From: Orrella marina
GTDB taxonomy: Bacteria > Pseudomonadota > Gammaproteobacteria > Burkholderiales > Burkholderiaceae_B
DNA: 64,000 bases
Assembly (NCBI RefSeq): GCF_003058465.1
Contig: NZ_CP028901.1
Span: 1,054,001-1,118,000 of the forward strand
Direction of reading: 5' to 3'
Part shown: piece after piece, positions 28,826 through 39,658 of the stretch
Numbering within the stretch: position 1 is the first letter of the stretch
Layout of the letters: each line of letters starts with the position of its first letter
The notes under the pieces: model-generated
The model's input: only the letters and a program-made list of their open reading frames with translations
The model's database searches: none
What the model was told of the DNA's origin: nothing
Made by a program: the position numbers and the translations under genes

Positions 28826-29083
28826 ATGCAATCCAACCCTTGGCTTGAGGCGTTTCAGAAAAACGTATCGGACCTGATCGCCCGCAGTCCCGCGGCCGAT
28901 GTCGAGCGCAACGTTCGCGCCTTCATGACGCAATCATTCAGCAAGCTTGATCTGGTCACGCGTGAAGAGTTTGATATTCAGGCAGACATGCTGAGCGAGG
29001 CGATCAAGCGTACCAATGCGCTCGAAAAGCAGATTCAGGCACTCGAGATGAGAGTGACCGCTCTGGAGAACGACAAGGGCTGA
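28826..29083 (+). CDS. ubiK: Ubiquinone biosynthesis accessory factor UbiK (YqiC)
   Basis: An 85-residue protein of the UbiK/YqiC family (formerly BMFP): an amphipathic N-terminal half (PWLEAFQKNVSDLIARSPAA) and a C-terminal coiled coil (LVTREEFDIQADMLSEAIKR...LEMRVTALEND). In Enterobacteria it works with UbiJ in aerobic ubiquinone synthesis. The ATG at 28826 follows a GGAGG ribosome-binding site. It diverges from glnK. Confidence 0.88.
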   Translation: MQSNPWLEAFQKNVSDLIARSPAADVERNVRAFMTQSFSKLDLVTREEFDIQADMLSEAIKRTNALEKQIQALEMRVTALENDKG

Positions 29084-29286
29084 TCCGAAGGTCCTGTGCA
29101 GACAAAAGACTCAAGGAACAAGGCAGGCGGATCGCGCCTGATGCGCATGGAACTGACAGCGGGCCGTCGCCTGTCAGGATGCGACATCAGGCGTTCCGCT
29201 CAACAATTGATTGAGCACTGACAGGCAAAACCGGGCGGGTGTTGCGCATCAAAGTTCGATTTGGTTTATAATCAAAGGCTTCGCTT

Positions 29287-29349
29287 AAAAAGCTAAAGCC
29301 ATAAAAAGTGTGTCGCAAGCATACGTCGCATGTGGCGCTTAGCTTTTTT
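29287..29349 (+). promoter_or_regulatory. Terminator-like leader hairpin upstream of rpmI
   Basis: AAAAAGCTAAAG (29287-29298) can pair, with one bulge, to CTTAGCTTTTT (29338-29348), followed by another T, so a folded transcript would look like an intrinsic terminator about 140 bases before the rpmI start. A TATAAT -10-like box sits just upstream near 29265. rpmI-rplT is classically controlled by L20 binding its leader; an attenuator here would fit, but this is inference. Confidence 0.5.
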
Positions 29350-29485
29350 GGGCAAAAGCCGCAAGCGAATCGGGTGTGAGTCACTTTTCCGGGTGACAAG
29401 CCCCAAGAAAGCGTCTCCGGGTATCAAAGTGCGTTCCAGAGGTCTGGATGCCACCCAGGTGACTGATTAAAACAGGAATCTCATC

Positions 29486-29683
29486 ATGCCTAAGATGAAA
29501 ACCAAGAAAAGCGCCTCCAAGCGCTTTAAAGTACGGGGCAGTGGCTCCATCAAGCGTGGTCAGGCGTTCAAGCGCCACATCCTGACCAAGAAGACCACCA
29601 AGAACAAGCGTCAGTTGCGCGGTTCGACAGCGGTTCATGAGTCCAACGTGGCCGCCGTTCGCGCCATGATGCCCTTCGCTTGA
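29486..29683 (+). CDS. rpmI: 50S ribosomal protein L35
   Basis: A 65-residue basic protein with the L35 N-terminus [20 protein letters not shown], the central [14 protein letters not shown], and [13 protein letters not shown]. Full length. It begins a new transcription unit here: infC, its usual upstream neighbour, is elsewhere in the window. rplT follows after 14 bases. A 225-base leader with a possible attenuator lies upstream. Confidence 0.97.
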   Translation: MPKMKTKKSASKRFKVRGSGSIKRGQAFKRHILTKKTTKNKRQLRGSTAVHESNVAAVRAMMPFA

Positions 29684-29697
29684 TAGGAGAATAAAGT

Positions 29698-30057
29698 ATG
29701 CCTCGCGTAAAACGTGGAGTCACCGCAAGGGCTCGTCACAAGAAAGTTATCGCCGCCGCCAAAGGATATCGTGGTCGCCGTGGTAATGTATTCCGGATTG
29801 CCAAGCAGGCAGTTATGCGTGCTGGTCAGTACGCATACCGTGACCGCCGCAACAAAAAGCGCACATTCCGTGCTCTGTGGATTACCCGTATCAACGCAGC
29901 AGTGCGTGAGCACGGTGTTTCCTACAGCAGCTTCATTGCCGGGCTGAAGAAGGCTTCGATCGACCTTGATCGCAAGGTTCTGGCCGATATGGCAGTTCGT
30001 GACAAGGCTGGTTTTGCGGCCATCGTCAATCAGGTCAAAGCAGCTCTGGCAGCCTGA
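29698..30057 (+). CDS. rplT: 50S ribosomal protein L20
   Basis: A 119-residue L20: [60 protein letters not shown]. The long basic N-terminal arm binds 23S rRNA early in assembly, and L20 represses its own operon through the leader mRNA. ATAGGAG precedes the start. A hairpin terminator follows 41 bases after the stop. Confidence 0.97.
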   Translation: MPRVKRGVTARARHKKVIAAAKGYRGRRGNVFRIAKQAVMRAGQYAYRDRRNKKRTFRALWITRINAAVREHGVSYSSFIAGLKKASIDLDRKVLADMAVRDKAGFAAIVNQVKAALAA

Positions 30058-30097
30058 TCACGATAGAGTGAAATGGTTGCGCTTTGACGCATCAGGT

Positions 30098-30122
30098 AAA
30101 CGGGGCCAGGTTGGCTCCGTTT
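30098..30122 (+). terminator. Intrinsic terminator or attenuator after rplT
   Basis: AAACGGGGCCA pairs with TGGCTCCGTTT (one G-U) around a 3-base loop and is followed by CCTTTT. It would end the rpmI-rplT message or limit read-through into pheST. Confidence 0.75.
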
Positions 30123-30463
30123 CCTTTTGCAGGCATTGCTGCCGTTGCAATCAGACTTGAAATGCACCGTCGGTGATCCCGGATAACCGGGATGTGTCGA
30201 TACTCGATGCATCAAACATTCTGTCAGACAAGTTCCAGGCGGAGCGTGATGCAGGCTCGTACAATGGCGACCAGGTCCCGGCAGACGAGTCAGGTCAGAT
30301 ACCTGACTGTGGCTTGAAAGCCTGGGGTTCCGGCGCAAGCTGATGAAAGCACGATCGCAACAGAACACAATAGAGCGCAATAGAATTTGGCAGTACCAGA
30401 CACAGTCCATTGCCTGTTTCCAGGTTATTTTCGTGAACCGCTTTCTCCAACCACGGATATCCG
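30123..30463 (+). promoter_or_regulatory. pheST leader region with two hairpins
   Basis: No gene is seen in these 340 bases. Two clear hairpins occur: ATCCCGG/CCGGGAT around ATAA at 30176-30193, and AGTCAGGT/ACCTGACT around CAGAT at 30288-30308. They could belong to a pheS leader. No phenylalanine-rich leader peptide was found. Confidence 0.4.
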
Positions 30464-31486
30464 ATGTCAACCACGCTAGATGATTTGATTGGGCAAGCCA
30501 GTCAGGCATTCGAGGCCTGCCATGACAGCGCCAGCCTCGAGAACACCAAGGCCAAGTTCCTTGGCAAACAGGGCGCCATTACAGCCATGATGAAAGGTCT
30601 GGCTCAACTTTCACCTGAACAGAAGCGCGAAGAAGGCGCCCGCATCAACCAGGCCAAGCAAGCGGTTGAAGCGGCCCTGACAGCACGTCGCCAGGCACTG
30701 GCCGACGCAGCGTTAGCTGCCCAGCTTGCCGAGCAGACGATTGATGTGACACTACCAGGCCGTGGACGTGGGCGCGGATCGGTTCACCCGGTCATCCGCA
30801 CCTGGGAGCGAGTGGAATCCATTTTTCAGTCGATCGGTTTTGCGGTCGCCGATGGCCCGGAGATCGAGAACGACTGGACCAACTTCACTGCCCTGAACAA
30901 TCCGCTGAATCACCCTGCACGGTCCATGCAAGACACGTTCTACGTGGACATGAAGGACTCGGAAGGACTGCCTTTACTGCTGCGAACACACACCAGCCCG
31001 ATGCAGGTTCGCTATGCGCGCATGCACAAGCCTCCGATCAAGGTGATTGCTCCAGGAAGAACTTACCGGGTGGACAGTGACGCAACTCATTCGCCCATGT
31101 TCCATCAGGTTGAAGGTCTGTGGATTGACGAGAACATCTCGTTTGCCGACCTGAAGGGCGTGTACACGGACTTCATGCGCTGTTTCTTTGAAACAGACGA
31201 TCTGGAAATCCGTTTCAGGCCGTCATTTTTTCCGTTCACGGAACCCTCGGCCGAGATCGACATGCGATTTACCACGGGTCCCAATCAGGGTCGCTGGCTC
31301 GAAATCTCCGGGGCCGGGCAGGTTCACCCCACGGTGGTCAGAAACTTCGGTCTGGACCCCGAGCGATACATTGGTTTCGCATTCGGCTCAGGACTGGAAC
31401 GCCTGACAATGCTGCGTTACGGTGTGCACGACCTGCGCCAGTTTTTTGAGGGTGACCTGCGCTTTCTGGCGCAGTTCGCCGACTGA
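30464..31486 (+). CDS. pheS: Phenylalanine--tRNA ligase alpha subunit
   Basis: A 340-residue class II synthetase subunit. The N-terminal coiled coil covers ~1-90 ([20 protein letters not shown]), followed by the catalytic core with [78 protein letters not shown] and motif 3 [15 protein letters not shown]. It activates phenylalanine as an alpha2beta2 enzyme with PheT, encoded 82 bases downstream. Length and motifs are complete. Confidence 0.98.
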   Translation: MSTTLDDLIGQASQAFEACHDSASLENTKAKFLGKQGAITAMMKGLAQLSPEQKREEGARINQAKQAVEAALTARRQALADAALAAQLAEQTIDVTLPGRGRGRGSVHPVIRTWERVESIFQSIGFAVADGPEIENDWTNFTALNNPLNHPARSMQDTFYVDMKDSEGLPLLLRTHTSPMQVRYARMHKPPIKVIAPGRTYRVDSDATHSPMFHQVEGLWIDENISFADLKGVYTDFMRCFFETDDLEIRFRPSFFPFTEPSAEIDMRFTTGPNQGRWLEISGAGQVHPTVVRNFGLDPERYIGFAFGSGLERLTMLRYGVHDLRQFFEGDLRFLAQFAD

Positions 31487-31568
31487 TTCTGTTGTCGGAG
31501 TGTCATCGACCGATCACACTCCACTGATTCCGCGATCCGCTGATCTGCGATCCCAGACGAGATAAAGC

Positions 31569-33991
31569 ATGCAATTTCCTGAATCCTGGTTAAGAGAATT
31601 CGTCAATCCTGACTGCTCGACAGAAGAACTGGCTCATCGCCTGACCATGGCTGGCTTGGAGGTGGAAGAAACCGAACCGGTCGCACCTGCCTTTAGCGGT
31701 GTGGTCGTTGCGCGTATCGAATCCGTTGAGCCACACCCCAACGCTGACAAACTGCGCATCTGCAGCGTCAACGCCGGACAACCCGAGATGCTGCAGATCG
31801 TATGCGGCGCACCGAACGCCGAGGCAGGGCTGGTTGTACCGCTGGCAGCCATTGGTGCTGTACTACCCGGCGGCATGAAGATTGGTCGCGCCAAGATGCG
31901 AGGTGTCGAATCTTTTGGCATGCTGTGTTCCGCACGTGAGCTGGGCCTGTCACAAGACCACGCTGGTCTGATGCCACTTCCGGCGGATCTGATCCCCGGG
32001 ACAGATTTTCGGCAGGCGTTGTCGCTGGACGAAACGGTGTTTGTTCTAAAGCTCACACCAAACAGAGCTGACTGCCTGTCCATCCTCGGTGTCGCACGGG
32101 AAGTCGCTGCCATTACACACACACCTGCTACGGATCGCAAGCCGGAGCCGGCTTCTGTGACGATCAGTGACCGGATTGAAGTGGACATACAAGCGCCTGA
32201 TCTATGTGGACGTTTTGCGGGGCGTGTTGTCCGTGGCGTGAATGCCAGAGCCCAGACCCCCGACTGGATGGTGCAACGGCTTGAGCGTGCAGGGCAGCGT
32301 AGTGTGTCAGCACTGGTTGATATCTCCAATTATCTGATGCTGGAGCGTGGTCGTCCAACACACGTATTCGACTTGAGCAAGCTCTCCGAGCCGCGCCTTT
32401 GTGTCCGCTGGGCCAGAACGGGCGAGTCAATCAAACTGCTGAACGAGGAAACTGTCGAGCTCCACCCCGGTCTGGGTGTTATCACATGTGGCGACGAGGC
32501 TGAGAGTCTCGCTGGCATCATGGGTGGCGACAAAACAGCTGTGTCGCTCGACACGACAGATGTGTATCTCGAGGCCGCATTCTGGTGGCCCGAGTCCATT
32601 GCTGGCCGCACGCGCGAACTGAAGCTCGCGTCCGAAGCCGCGCACCGCTTTGAGCGAGGTGTGGATTTTGCGAATATCGTCGAAGACCTTGAGCGCCTGA
32701 CGTCGATGGTGATCGATATATGCGGAGGCCATGCAGGCCCGCTGGATGATCAGATCATCAATCTGCCCGAGCGCAAGCCTGTTCAGATGCGTCTTGCCCG
32801 CTGCCAGAAAGTACTTGGAATCGATTGCACTCAAGAACAGGTTGGCGCAGCGTTTGACAGCCTGCGTCTTGAATGGATTTTTGAAGCGGGTGTGTTCACG
32901 GTCACGCCGCCGTCCTATCGCTTCGATCTGGAAATTGAAGAAGATCTGATCGAGGAGGTTGCTCGCCTGATCGGATTTGACGAGATCCCCGCAAAACCAC
33001 CGCTGGCCACCGCAAAAATGGACTTCGTTCCGGAAACGTATCGGCCAGGGCGAGTGCTACGCCAGGCGATCTGCGCCCGCGACTATCAGGAAGTGATCAA
33101 CTTTTCGTTCGTGGAAGCAGACTGGGAGCGTCAGTGGCTGGGTCATGACAATCCGATCGAACTGCTGAACCCGATTGCAAGCCAGATGTCCGTCATGCGC
33201 TCAAGCCTGTTGCCGGGGCTGGTGAGTAATATTGCCTACAACGCCAACCGACGTCAGACTCGGGTCAGAGTCTTCGAGCTGGGCCGTGTCTACTGGCGCG
33301 ATGAGTCCGTAACTGATGGAGATCTGTCTGTTGCAGGTGTGAGCCAGCCATTGCGCCTGGCAGGTGCAGCCTGGGGACCGGCTGACTACGAACAGTGGGG
33401 CCTGACGGCCCGTCAAGTCGACTTTTTTGACGTCAAGCGTGACGTAGAAGTCCTTTATGGCCCCGAGCGAAGGACCTGAAATTCGAAGCTGCTGAGCATC
33501 CGTTGTTTCACCCAGGTCGCTGCGCGCGGGTGATGCTCGATGGTGCGCAACAAGGATGGTTGGGTGAAATGCATCCTCGCTGGGTGAGAGACCAGGGACT
33601 GTCCAGTGCACCGGTCATGTTCGAACTACCGGTTGACAGCCTGTCTGCTGTTCGCATGCCCACTCCGAAAGCGCTGTCAAAGCAGCCAGTCGTTCAGCGC
33701 GACATGGCACTATGGGTTGATGCGGATACACCTGCAGACCAATTACTTGATACCATGAGAGCTTTGGTGAGGAATGATCCTGAACTGTCGATTGTTCAGG
33801 AGATTGCTCTTTTTGATGTCTGGCAGGACAAGCAGTCGCAGACCAGTCCGGACATCAAGCGCCAGGTCAGCCTCGCCTTCCGGGTGTGGATGCAAGACCC
33901 GGCCGTTACGCTTGAAGATGAACGCGTTGATGCCAGCATGCTGAAACTGCGTGAAGCTCTTCAGGCGCAACATAATGCAAGGCCCAGGTAA
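31569..33991 (+). CDS. pheT: Phenylalanine--tRNA ligase beta subunit, frameshifted
   Basis: The beta subunit, about 807 residues when restored. The first frame (31569-33479) carries the N-terminal EMAP-like tRNA-binding domain (EPHPNADKLRICSVNAGQ), B3/B4 editing domain, B5 and most of the catalytic-like core (NPIASQMSVMRSSLLPGLV). The second frame (to 33991) holds DLKFEAAEHPLFHPGRCARV and the C-terminal FDX anticodon domain (PVVQRDMALWVDADTP). The join is at CCCC 33461-33464: a fifth C gives GPRAKDLKFEAAEHP. Because pheT should be essential and single-copy, a consensus error is by far the likeliest cause. Confidence 0.93.
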
Positions 33992-34033
33992 GAAGAATCA
34001 CCCCGGCACCACCAGAGAACCAAAGAGAACAAC

Positions 34034-34372
34034 ATGTCAGAGTCACAAACACTTACCAAGGCCGAACTGGCTGAATTGCTGTTTGAAGAGGTTGGTCTGA
34101 ATAAACGCGAAGCCAAAGATCTGGTCGAAACTTTTTTTGACAAGATTCGAGACGCTCTGACTGAAGGCAATACGGTCAAACTGTCTGGATTTGGAAATTT
34201 TCAAGTACGCGACAAACCTGCACGCCCCGGACGCAACCCCAAGACCGGGGAGGTGATCCCAATTCTGCCACGACGCGTGGTGACGTTTCATGCCAGCCAG
34301 AAACTCAAAGGCGTTGTTGAAGAATCCGGCGGTCTGGTGTTGCCAGACGTCAAGGCAATGGGTATAGAATGA
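34034..34372 (+). CDS. ihfA: Integration host factor subunit alpha
   Basis: A 112-residue HU/IHF-family DNA-bending protein: [59 protein letters not shown] and [20 protein letters not shown], including the Pro of the intercalating arm. With IHF-beta it bends DNA at specific sites. Position after pheT is the classic proteobacterial order. The C-terminal tail is about 10 residues longer than the E. coli subunit. Confidence 0.96.
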   Translation: MSESQTLTKAELAELLFEEVGLNKREAKDLVETFFDKIRDALTEGNTVKLSGFGNFQVRDKPARPGRNPKTGEVIPILPRRVVTFHASQKLKGVVEESGGLVLPDVKAMGIE

Positions 34373-34397
34373 CTGATCAAGGATCAAATTCGTAGTC

Positions 34398-34778
34398 ATG
34401 AACCAGAACGACACGACCAAACAGCCATTGCCGACCATTCCGGCCAAACGCTACTTCACCATTGGTGAGGTCAGTGACCTTTGCGGGGTCAAACCGCATG
34501 TGCTTCGATATTGGGAGCAGGAGTTCACACAACTCAATCCGGTCAAGCGCCGCGGAAACCGCCGCTACTACCAGCACCACGAAGTGCTGCTGATCCGAAA
34601 GATTCGCGAATTACTGTACGAACAGGGATTCACCATCAGTGGTGCCCGAAATCGTCTTGCGGATGGAAGAGGGGATGCGCAGATCGATCCAGATGCAGCA
34701 GTCAGACTGAGTGCTCAGGAATTGCAGTCCTTGCGTGCGGAACTGACTGCCATTTCGAAGTTGCTCTCTGACGTCTGA
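34398..34778 (+). CDS. MerR-family transcriptional regulator
   Basis: A 126-residue MerR-type regulator: the winged helix [28 protein letters not shown] lies at ~16-45 and [20 protein letters not shown] at ~58-77. The C-terminal part is short, with no cysteines for metal binding, so its effector is unknown. It commonly follows ihfA in proteobacteria. The start ATG at 34398 is 25 bases after the ihfA stop. Confidence 0.9.
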   Translation: MNQNDTTKQPLPTIPAKRYFTIGEVSDLCGVKPHVLRYWEQEFTQLNPVKRRGNRRYYQHHEVLLIRKIRELLYEQGFTISGARNRLADGRGDAQIDPDAAVRLSAQELQSLRAELTAISKLLSDV

Positions 34779-34819
34779 TACGCGTTCCACCGATCAAAAA
34801 CAGCTGATAAGTTTTCTGA

Positions 34820-34825
34820 TATACT
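34820..34825 (+). promoter_or_regulatory. Putative -10 box of the tRNA-Pro gene
   Basis: TATACT, preceded by TGA, lies 11-16 bases upstream of the first tRNA nucleotide, as expected for a sigma70 promoter. No clear -35 was chosen. Confidence 0.5.
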
Positions 34826-34833
34826 TTCGTTCT

Positions 34834-34912
<79 letters not shown>

Positions 34913-34919
34913 TATAAAT

Positions 34920-34954
34920 CAAGGGGTTACAGTTCAAAAGACTGTAGCCCCTTG
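34920..34954 (+). terminator. Hairpin after tRNA-Pro
   Basis: CAAGGGGTTACAGT pairs with ACTGTAGCCCCTTG over 14 positions (one G-T) with a 7-base loop. No T run follows, so it may be a processing or rho-assisted end, or part of an integration boundary. Confidence 0.55.
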
Positions 34955-37670
34955 TGCATTTCTGGGTCCCGTACACTATTTTTACACTAATTATCTCGGG
35001 CTTATCTGGTGATGCAGGGTAGGGCCAACACCCGAATGACCGGATTGTTGCTGACCATCATGCACAAAAAGCTCGACCTGTCAGTGGTTCACGACATGTT
35101 TGCGCTCAAACGTGCGCCCAGTGAACTGTACATATAGGGTTGCCCGGGGCATGGCCATTGACTTGACAAGGATAAGAGTGGGCAGGCGAACAGCCTTCAG
35201 TGGCGCATGTGGGGATGAACACCTGTCTGACTCACCGACTGCTGGACTGGATGGCGAGTGCAGGCAACTCCGTTTCCGGGGTGACCGACGCAGGGGCCTA
35301 CCTTCAGAGTCGCCAAGGTATGGAGCTTCGCGCAGGCAATCGAGCTGCCCGGTCTGCGAGTCGATCGGTCGGGGGCGGCCATACCACCAGCCTTGTGAAC
35401 ACGCCAGAGCAAAGACTGTGTCGCGCAGTCGGCCACCCGTGTCGACTGTGCAAGCGGGCATCTGCGGCAAGGCGGAACCAAGTCTACGCCAAGGTATGTC
35501 CAGCTGCCGGAATGACCATTCTCTGGCTGCCAGATCCTCTGCCTGGAATGACACTGGGAAACTCCCGTGTCACGACCAGATGTTTCACGATAGGGGTGGT
35601 CCCAGGCAGTTCCTGAGTTGCGTTTCGACTGGCTGCATAGGTACTGCCGGATGTTCCGACTGGTGTCTGACGGACTGCCGATCTGCCAGCCGGCCTGGCC
35701 AAGATGCCGGACCATCCTGACTCATTATCTGGATCGACCGTCATGCTCACAGTGCGTGGAGTTTGAACGCCGTGGCGCTGGGATCTGCCCAGCTCATCCA
35801 GAGACAATAGATGCTCGGTTATGGGTGAATGGCATTGCTCTCACGGTGCAGGGGCATGGCCTGATGGCCCTGCCGGTTAGCTTCCAGGGCGGATCACAGA
35901 AACATTTTTGCACAGACCATCGAGCATCAAGCCAGCACGACATCGAGTGATCTGCTTTGGGTGTCAGGAACGACTCAGCCTTGCCACCGATCGGTAGAAC
36001 CAGCAGGCATGCGCCGCGCACGGAACAGATACCAATCCGCATTCATTCATGTCACTGGCAGGAATACCCAAAGACATCTGACGAGCATTGCAAAGCACAC
36101 GTACATTCTTCCTGCGCGGCTCTCAATGCCACGGACCGTACGGCACTTATTCCGGAGGGTTAGGCCTTCGTTTCAGCCAGCCAAAAACGGACATGGCAGG
36201 TATACGATGATTGTCGAGTCAGGAGGCAGCGTGAGTGCGAGAACGATGTTCACCTGGCTGGCTGATCAGCTCGAGGGAAACTCCCGTCAAGGCGATCGGA
36301 CCATCCTTTCCGAGCCTGCTGGATTGCGATGAGGGTCGCGCCCGGGAAGCAACTGACAAGGCCACATCGCGGTTACCATGCGACCACGATGCGACCACCC
36401 TATGACCACCCCATGATCCTCACCTGACTGCAATTCGAGGCACTGCCGGAATAAGGCTGCGAGTTTGTGTATACCGAGGACGGGGTATTCCCCGGAAGGT
36501 TACGCCCCCAGTTGGAAGCTGTACTGTTTCACTTCATTACAGGTGATACGCTGGCCATCTACAGCCTGCTGGCTTTGGCACAGTCTCGCCAGCTCCGGGC
36601 GCGCGTGATGAGGTGTGCACATGGCCCGGAAAGTCCGTCTCGTCAGCCTGCGCAAACGGCTCGACACAGCCAGTCCAACAGCAGCAAAGGCGCTGGTTCA
36701 AATGGTGCTGGTGCGGCTATTTCCTGACCAGCTGAAACGACATATTTGCGGCATTACCCTGGTTGCTACCTTGCAGCTGAAACACCCGCTACTGTGTAGG
36801 CCGGACAGAGGCACACCCCGGGATCAGTACGCGAAGCGTGGGCAAGGCCATAGCCCCCCCAGGAACACAGTGGCAGGGTGCGGCATATCCCCATATCGAC
36901 CTACTCGTCAGCCCGGCCTCTGGCCAAGGGCTGTAGGCAGGCAGGTCCCTTGTGGCCGCCGACGTAAGAGTAGAGTCATGCAGGTGGGGATTTGCCCCCA
37001 ACTCAGGCAGGCCAAAAAAGGCGGGTAACCCAGCACAGGCCTGCTGTCTCAGAAACCAGCGTCTCGTGCATTGGTGACCCGATTGTTGACCCCATGTATT
37101 CTTTCTGAAACCCGCTCGGCAGCACGGCAAGTTCCATACATTTGCACTGGCGCTCCTGGCAGAATCAATCCCAGGCAGAAGCTGCCGGAAGGTACAGCTT
37201 TGCGGGAGCCCGTGATACGGATGATGCGCATTTTTACGTTCGTGAATGGATGCACCGCGAGTGCCACGCAAGCAAGATCCCATGCCCACTCAAAGGCACG
37301 AAGCCAGGCTGATCAATTGATTTATGAAGTGATTGCGGTACGTGGTCAGGAGCCCTGAAACATTCAATGCCATATGCGTTTTCGTTGCCGGGTCCGAGGC
37401 CCTGTGATCGTTCACGGACACCCTGAATCTCGATGGTGATTACGGGTTCCATCGCAGGAGAGAGGAGGGCCATGAGCGGTGATTGTCGGGCTGGTGTGCC
37501 AGATTTGTGAACGCAAACATCGCACATCTTCGCGGTGGATCATATCGAGGCAATCAGAAGTGATTGGGGTCACGAGACTCCACGAACACTCAACATGTAC
37601 CGGTCGTGTCTGGTTCAAGTTGGCTTGTCGAGGCAGCGACCATTGGGCCTGCACCCATGATGCCTGTCCG
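34955..37670. other. Decayed island next to tRNA-Pro
   Basis: About 2.7 kb in which no open frame resembles a known protein. Frames of up to 206 codons exist on both strands but overlap one another, have atypical composition rich in Arg, Ser, Cys and Pro, and lack ribosome-binding sites. One short imperfect tandem repeat (ATGCGACCAC-like) is at 36378-36415. The position against a tRNA 3' end suggests a degraded integrative element, although no integrase or second attachment core was found in the window. Confidence 0.5.
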
Positions 37671-37699
37671 AAAAAAGGGTGCCCGCAAGGACACCCTTT
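37671..37699 (-). terminator. Intrinsic terminator of the XRE-like gene
   Basis: Read on the minus strand, AAAGGGTG and CACCCTTT form an 8-bp stem followed by a T run (complement of AAAAAA at 37671-37676). It lies about 150 bases after the stop codon of the 37847-38521 gene. A diverged copy is at 40482-40507. Confidence 0.75.
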
Positions 37700-37846
37700 G
37701 AGTATCAGCCATCACAGGCTGCGCGACCCGGTTCTCGCTTCATACCGGTGCAGTTGCAACGGATGAGACAATCGCTCGGGCCAACCAATTCTCGGATCAT
37801 CCGCGCTGGCGAGACACCGAGTCCAGATCATACTGACCTCAAAATA

Positions 37847-38521
37847 TCAGGTGTGCTGATGCACCCAGGCCATCGGCGAGTCAGCCCATGGAACAAACCG
37901 CAGAGCTGATCCGCAGATCTTCCAGCGACCGCCACACCGCCTTGCTGCCGCTGCAAGATGAGGGTTGGACCGCACCTGTTGCTCAAGGACAGAACCGAGC
38001 TCTTCCGTTGGCACAGAGTCGGTTAGCTCACTCATCGTGGCTTGAGTCATGCCAAACAGGTACTCGAGCCAGTGACGCAGAGATGGGCCGCAGCAGACAC
38101 CCACATGAGAGTCAGCAGGCAGCTCCTCCGAAGAACCACTGGAAAGCCATGACACCGGTACGCGAAGCAGTGATGCCAGCGCCTCAAGCCTCGATGGGCT
38201 GGTGCCTCGCTTGAACCACGCTTCGACCAAGGCGAGTTCTACCCCGATATCGGCTGCAATGACATCGCTGGTCAGACCAAGATAGTCGCGTGCCAGCATG
38301 ATGCGTTGCCCGACACTCGAATGGCCACTTTCAGCCAAAGACGACTTGACGTTCGCATTGGCCTCGAGCTTCTCAATCATCCAGTCCGAAAAGTACACCT
38401 CTCCGGAACTGCCGTCCCGGTCTGCGAGGCGCTGCTTTGCCTCCTCCAGGCTGTACCCGAGAAACTTGCACAATGCCAGCGCGTACGCCGTCCGATCCTG
38501 CCCAGATTTATTTATTGACAT
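37847..38521 (-). CDS. XRE-like helix-turn-helix regulator
   Basis: A 224-residue protein with a helix-turn-helix domain at ~68-127: SVGQRIMLARDYLGLTSDVI, AADIGVELALVEAWFKRG, and SPSRLEALASLLRVPVSWLS, the pattern of Cro/CI-type repressors. The flanking parts are not recognised. GGAGG lies close before the ATG at 38521. Upstream is the palindrome TGCAAGC-N6-GCTTGCA, a plausible self-operator. Pieces resembling its promoter, terminator and C-terminal end are repeated at 40.1-40.8 kb, so this is the surviving member of a duplicated set. Confidence 0.65.
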   Translation of the reverse strand: MSINKSGQDRTAYALALCKFLGYSLEEAKQRLADRDGSSGEVYFSDWMIEKLEANANVKSSLAESGHSSVGQRIMLARDYLGLTSDVIAADIGVELALVEAWFKRGTSPSRLEALASLLRVPVSWLSSGSSEELPADSHVGVCCGPSLRHWLEYLFGMTQATMSELTDSVPTEELGSVLEQQVRSNPHLAAAARRCGGRWKICGSALRFVPWADSPMAWVHQHT

Positions 38522-38529
38522 CCGACCTC

Positions 38530-38581
38530 CAAAAAATTTGACCTATTAAGAGATGCAAGCAAAGTGGCTTGCAAAGAGGTA
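38530..38581 (-). promoter_or_regulatory. Promoter/operator of the XRE-like gene, with palindrome (repeat copy 1)
   Basis: The segment contains TGCAAGC-AAAGTG-GCTTGCA at 38554-38573, a perfect 7-bp inverted repeat. The same 35-40 bases recur almost unchanged at 40187-40238. Conservation between otherwise unrelated flanks argues for a binding function. Confidence 0.6.
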
Positions 38582-39287
38582 TAGGAAATTTTTCGAAAGA
38601 AGATTGCTGCTGGTCGTGGGCAGCGCAGGAAAATCTTGTACTAACTGGACTCACTGGCAGGCATTCCGGTCGCACGGACCTGTATGGCCTGTCCGGCATA
38701 TGGAGCCAGCGATATCAGCAAAAGCCGAGCGACCAGGTCGCTTTTTCAACTTTCGACATGACAAGGAAAGAAGTGGGGTGGCATGCAGACCATGTTTTCA
38801 GAGCCTGGTGCCGCTCTGGGGCCTGGAGCAGCACATTGACATGGCACTCCGCTCGCGAACATCGGCATGGGTCCATCCATCGTGCCGGTCGGCCGTGATT
38901 GATTGACATCGATCCTGGACCGTCACTTCCGACAAGGGCGAGACCTCACCTCTTTTCAGGAGCGAAACCTACACGCGATCATGGCTGACCAGTCACGCTA
39001 TTGTGTGTTGACCAGGTGGACAGAGGGCGTCCACAGATCACCATCTTCTTCCTTGTCAAGTCAAAAACAGCACCATCTGCGTGATGACGCTTGTTTTGAT
39101 TTTTCTCCTACACCGGTATGTGAGAGAAGACATATCAACCTCGATAGCGGTTCGCACGCCAGATAAAGGTCAAATTCAGGAATGCTAATAATGCTGGTAT
39201 TTGATACGGGCGGCAAGGGAAGCGCTTTACGTCAAAGTCCTCTGCCAGAAACAACACGGAGAACGTCAAGATGGCTCGAGCAGGCCC
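38582..39287. other. Non-coding part of the decayed island
   Basis: About 700 bases between the XRE-like promoter and the antitoxin gene. Only short overlapping frames without family resemblance occur. Nothing further is supported. Confidence 0.4.
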
Positions 39288-39656
39288 TCAGGCCACTTTC
39301 TTCTCCATATGCATGTCGACATGGATGTCAGAGAAAGGGCAGATCAGGGCACCTGACGCAGAGCGCTCCAGCAGGCCAAGCTCCACAAGTGCCATCGCAT
39401 CTTCGTGAACTCGTTTCACATCACGTTCCAGGCGCCGCGCCAGTTCACGCACACCCACTTCGCCGGCGCCTTGAAGCTCGGCCAGCATCGCCCATCGATT
39501 GGCTGTCAGGCGTGAGAAGAACGCGCCCGGTGACTCGAAATTCAGCGACTCGCCCTGGTACTGGCCACTCAGAACACCCTTGGAGGCGGTTGCGCCAGCT
39601 TCGCGAAGGGCGCTCTTCCAGTCGCGCTGTGTTGTGATTGTCAGCTTGCGTTCCAT
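39288..39656 (-). CDS. TumA-like antitoxin / HTH transcriptional regulator
   Basis: About 122 residues with a winged-helix part around FFSRLTANRWAMLAELQGAG and VRELARRLERDVKRVHEDAM, then LVELGLLERS and a C-terminal segment (ALICPFSDIHVDM). This matches the predicted DNA-binding antitoxins paired with DUF6516/TumE toxins. The ATG at 39656 is 8 bases after GGAGG within the toxin gene's end; an ATG at 39662 overlaps the toxin stop codon but is too close to that site. It should neutralise the toxin and repress the pair. Confidence 0.72.
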   Translation of the reverse strand: MERKLTITTQRDWKSALREAGATASKGVLSGQYQGESLNFESPGAFFSRLTANRWAMLAELQGAGEVGVRELARRLERDVKRVHEDAMALVELGLLERSASGALICPFSDIHVDMHMEKKVA

Positions 39657-39658
39657 GG

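Noticed and set aside
35081..35720. Overlapping frames of 157-206 codons on both strands in the decayed island
   Set aside because: They overlap each other in several frames, are rich in Arg/Ser/Cys, lack start signals and resemble no known protein.
39182..39637. 151-codon plus-strand frame over the antitoxin gene
   Set aside because: It is antisense to the recognised antitoxin gene and has an Arg/Pro-rich, domain-free product.
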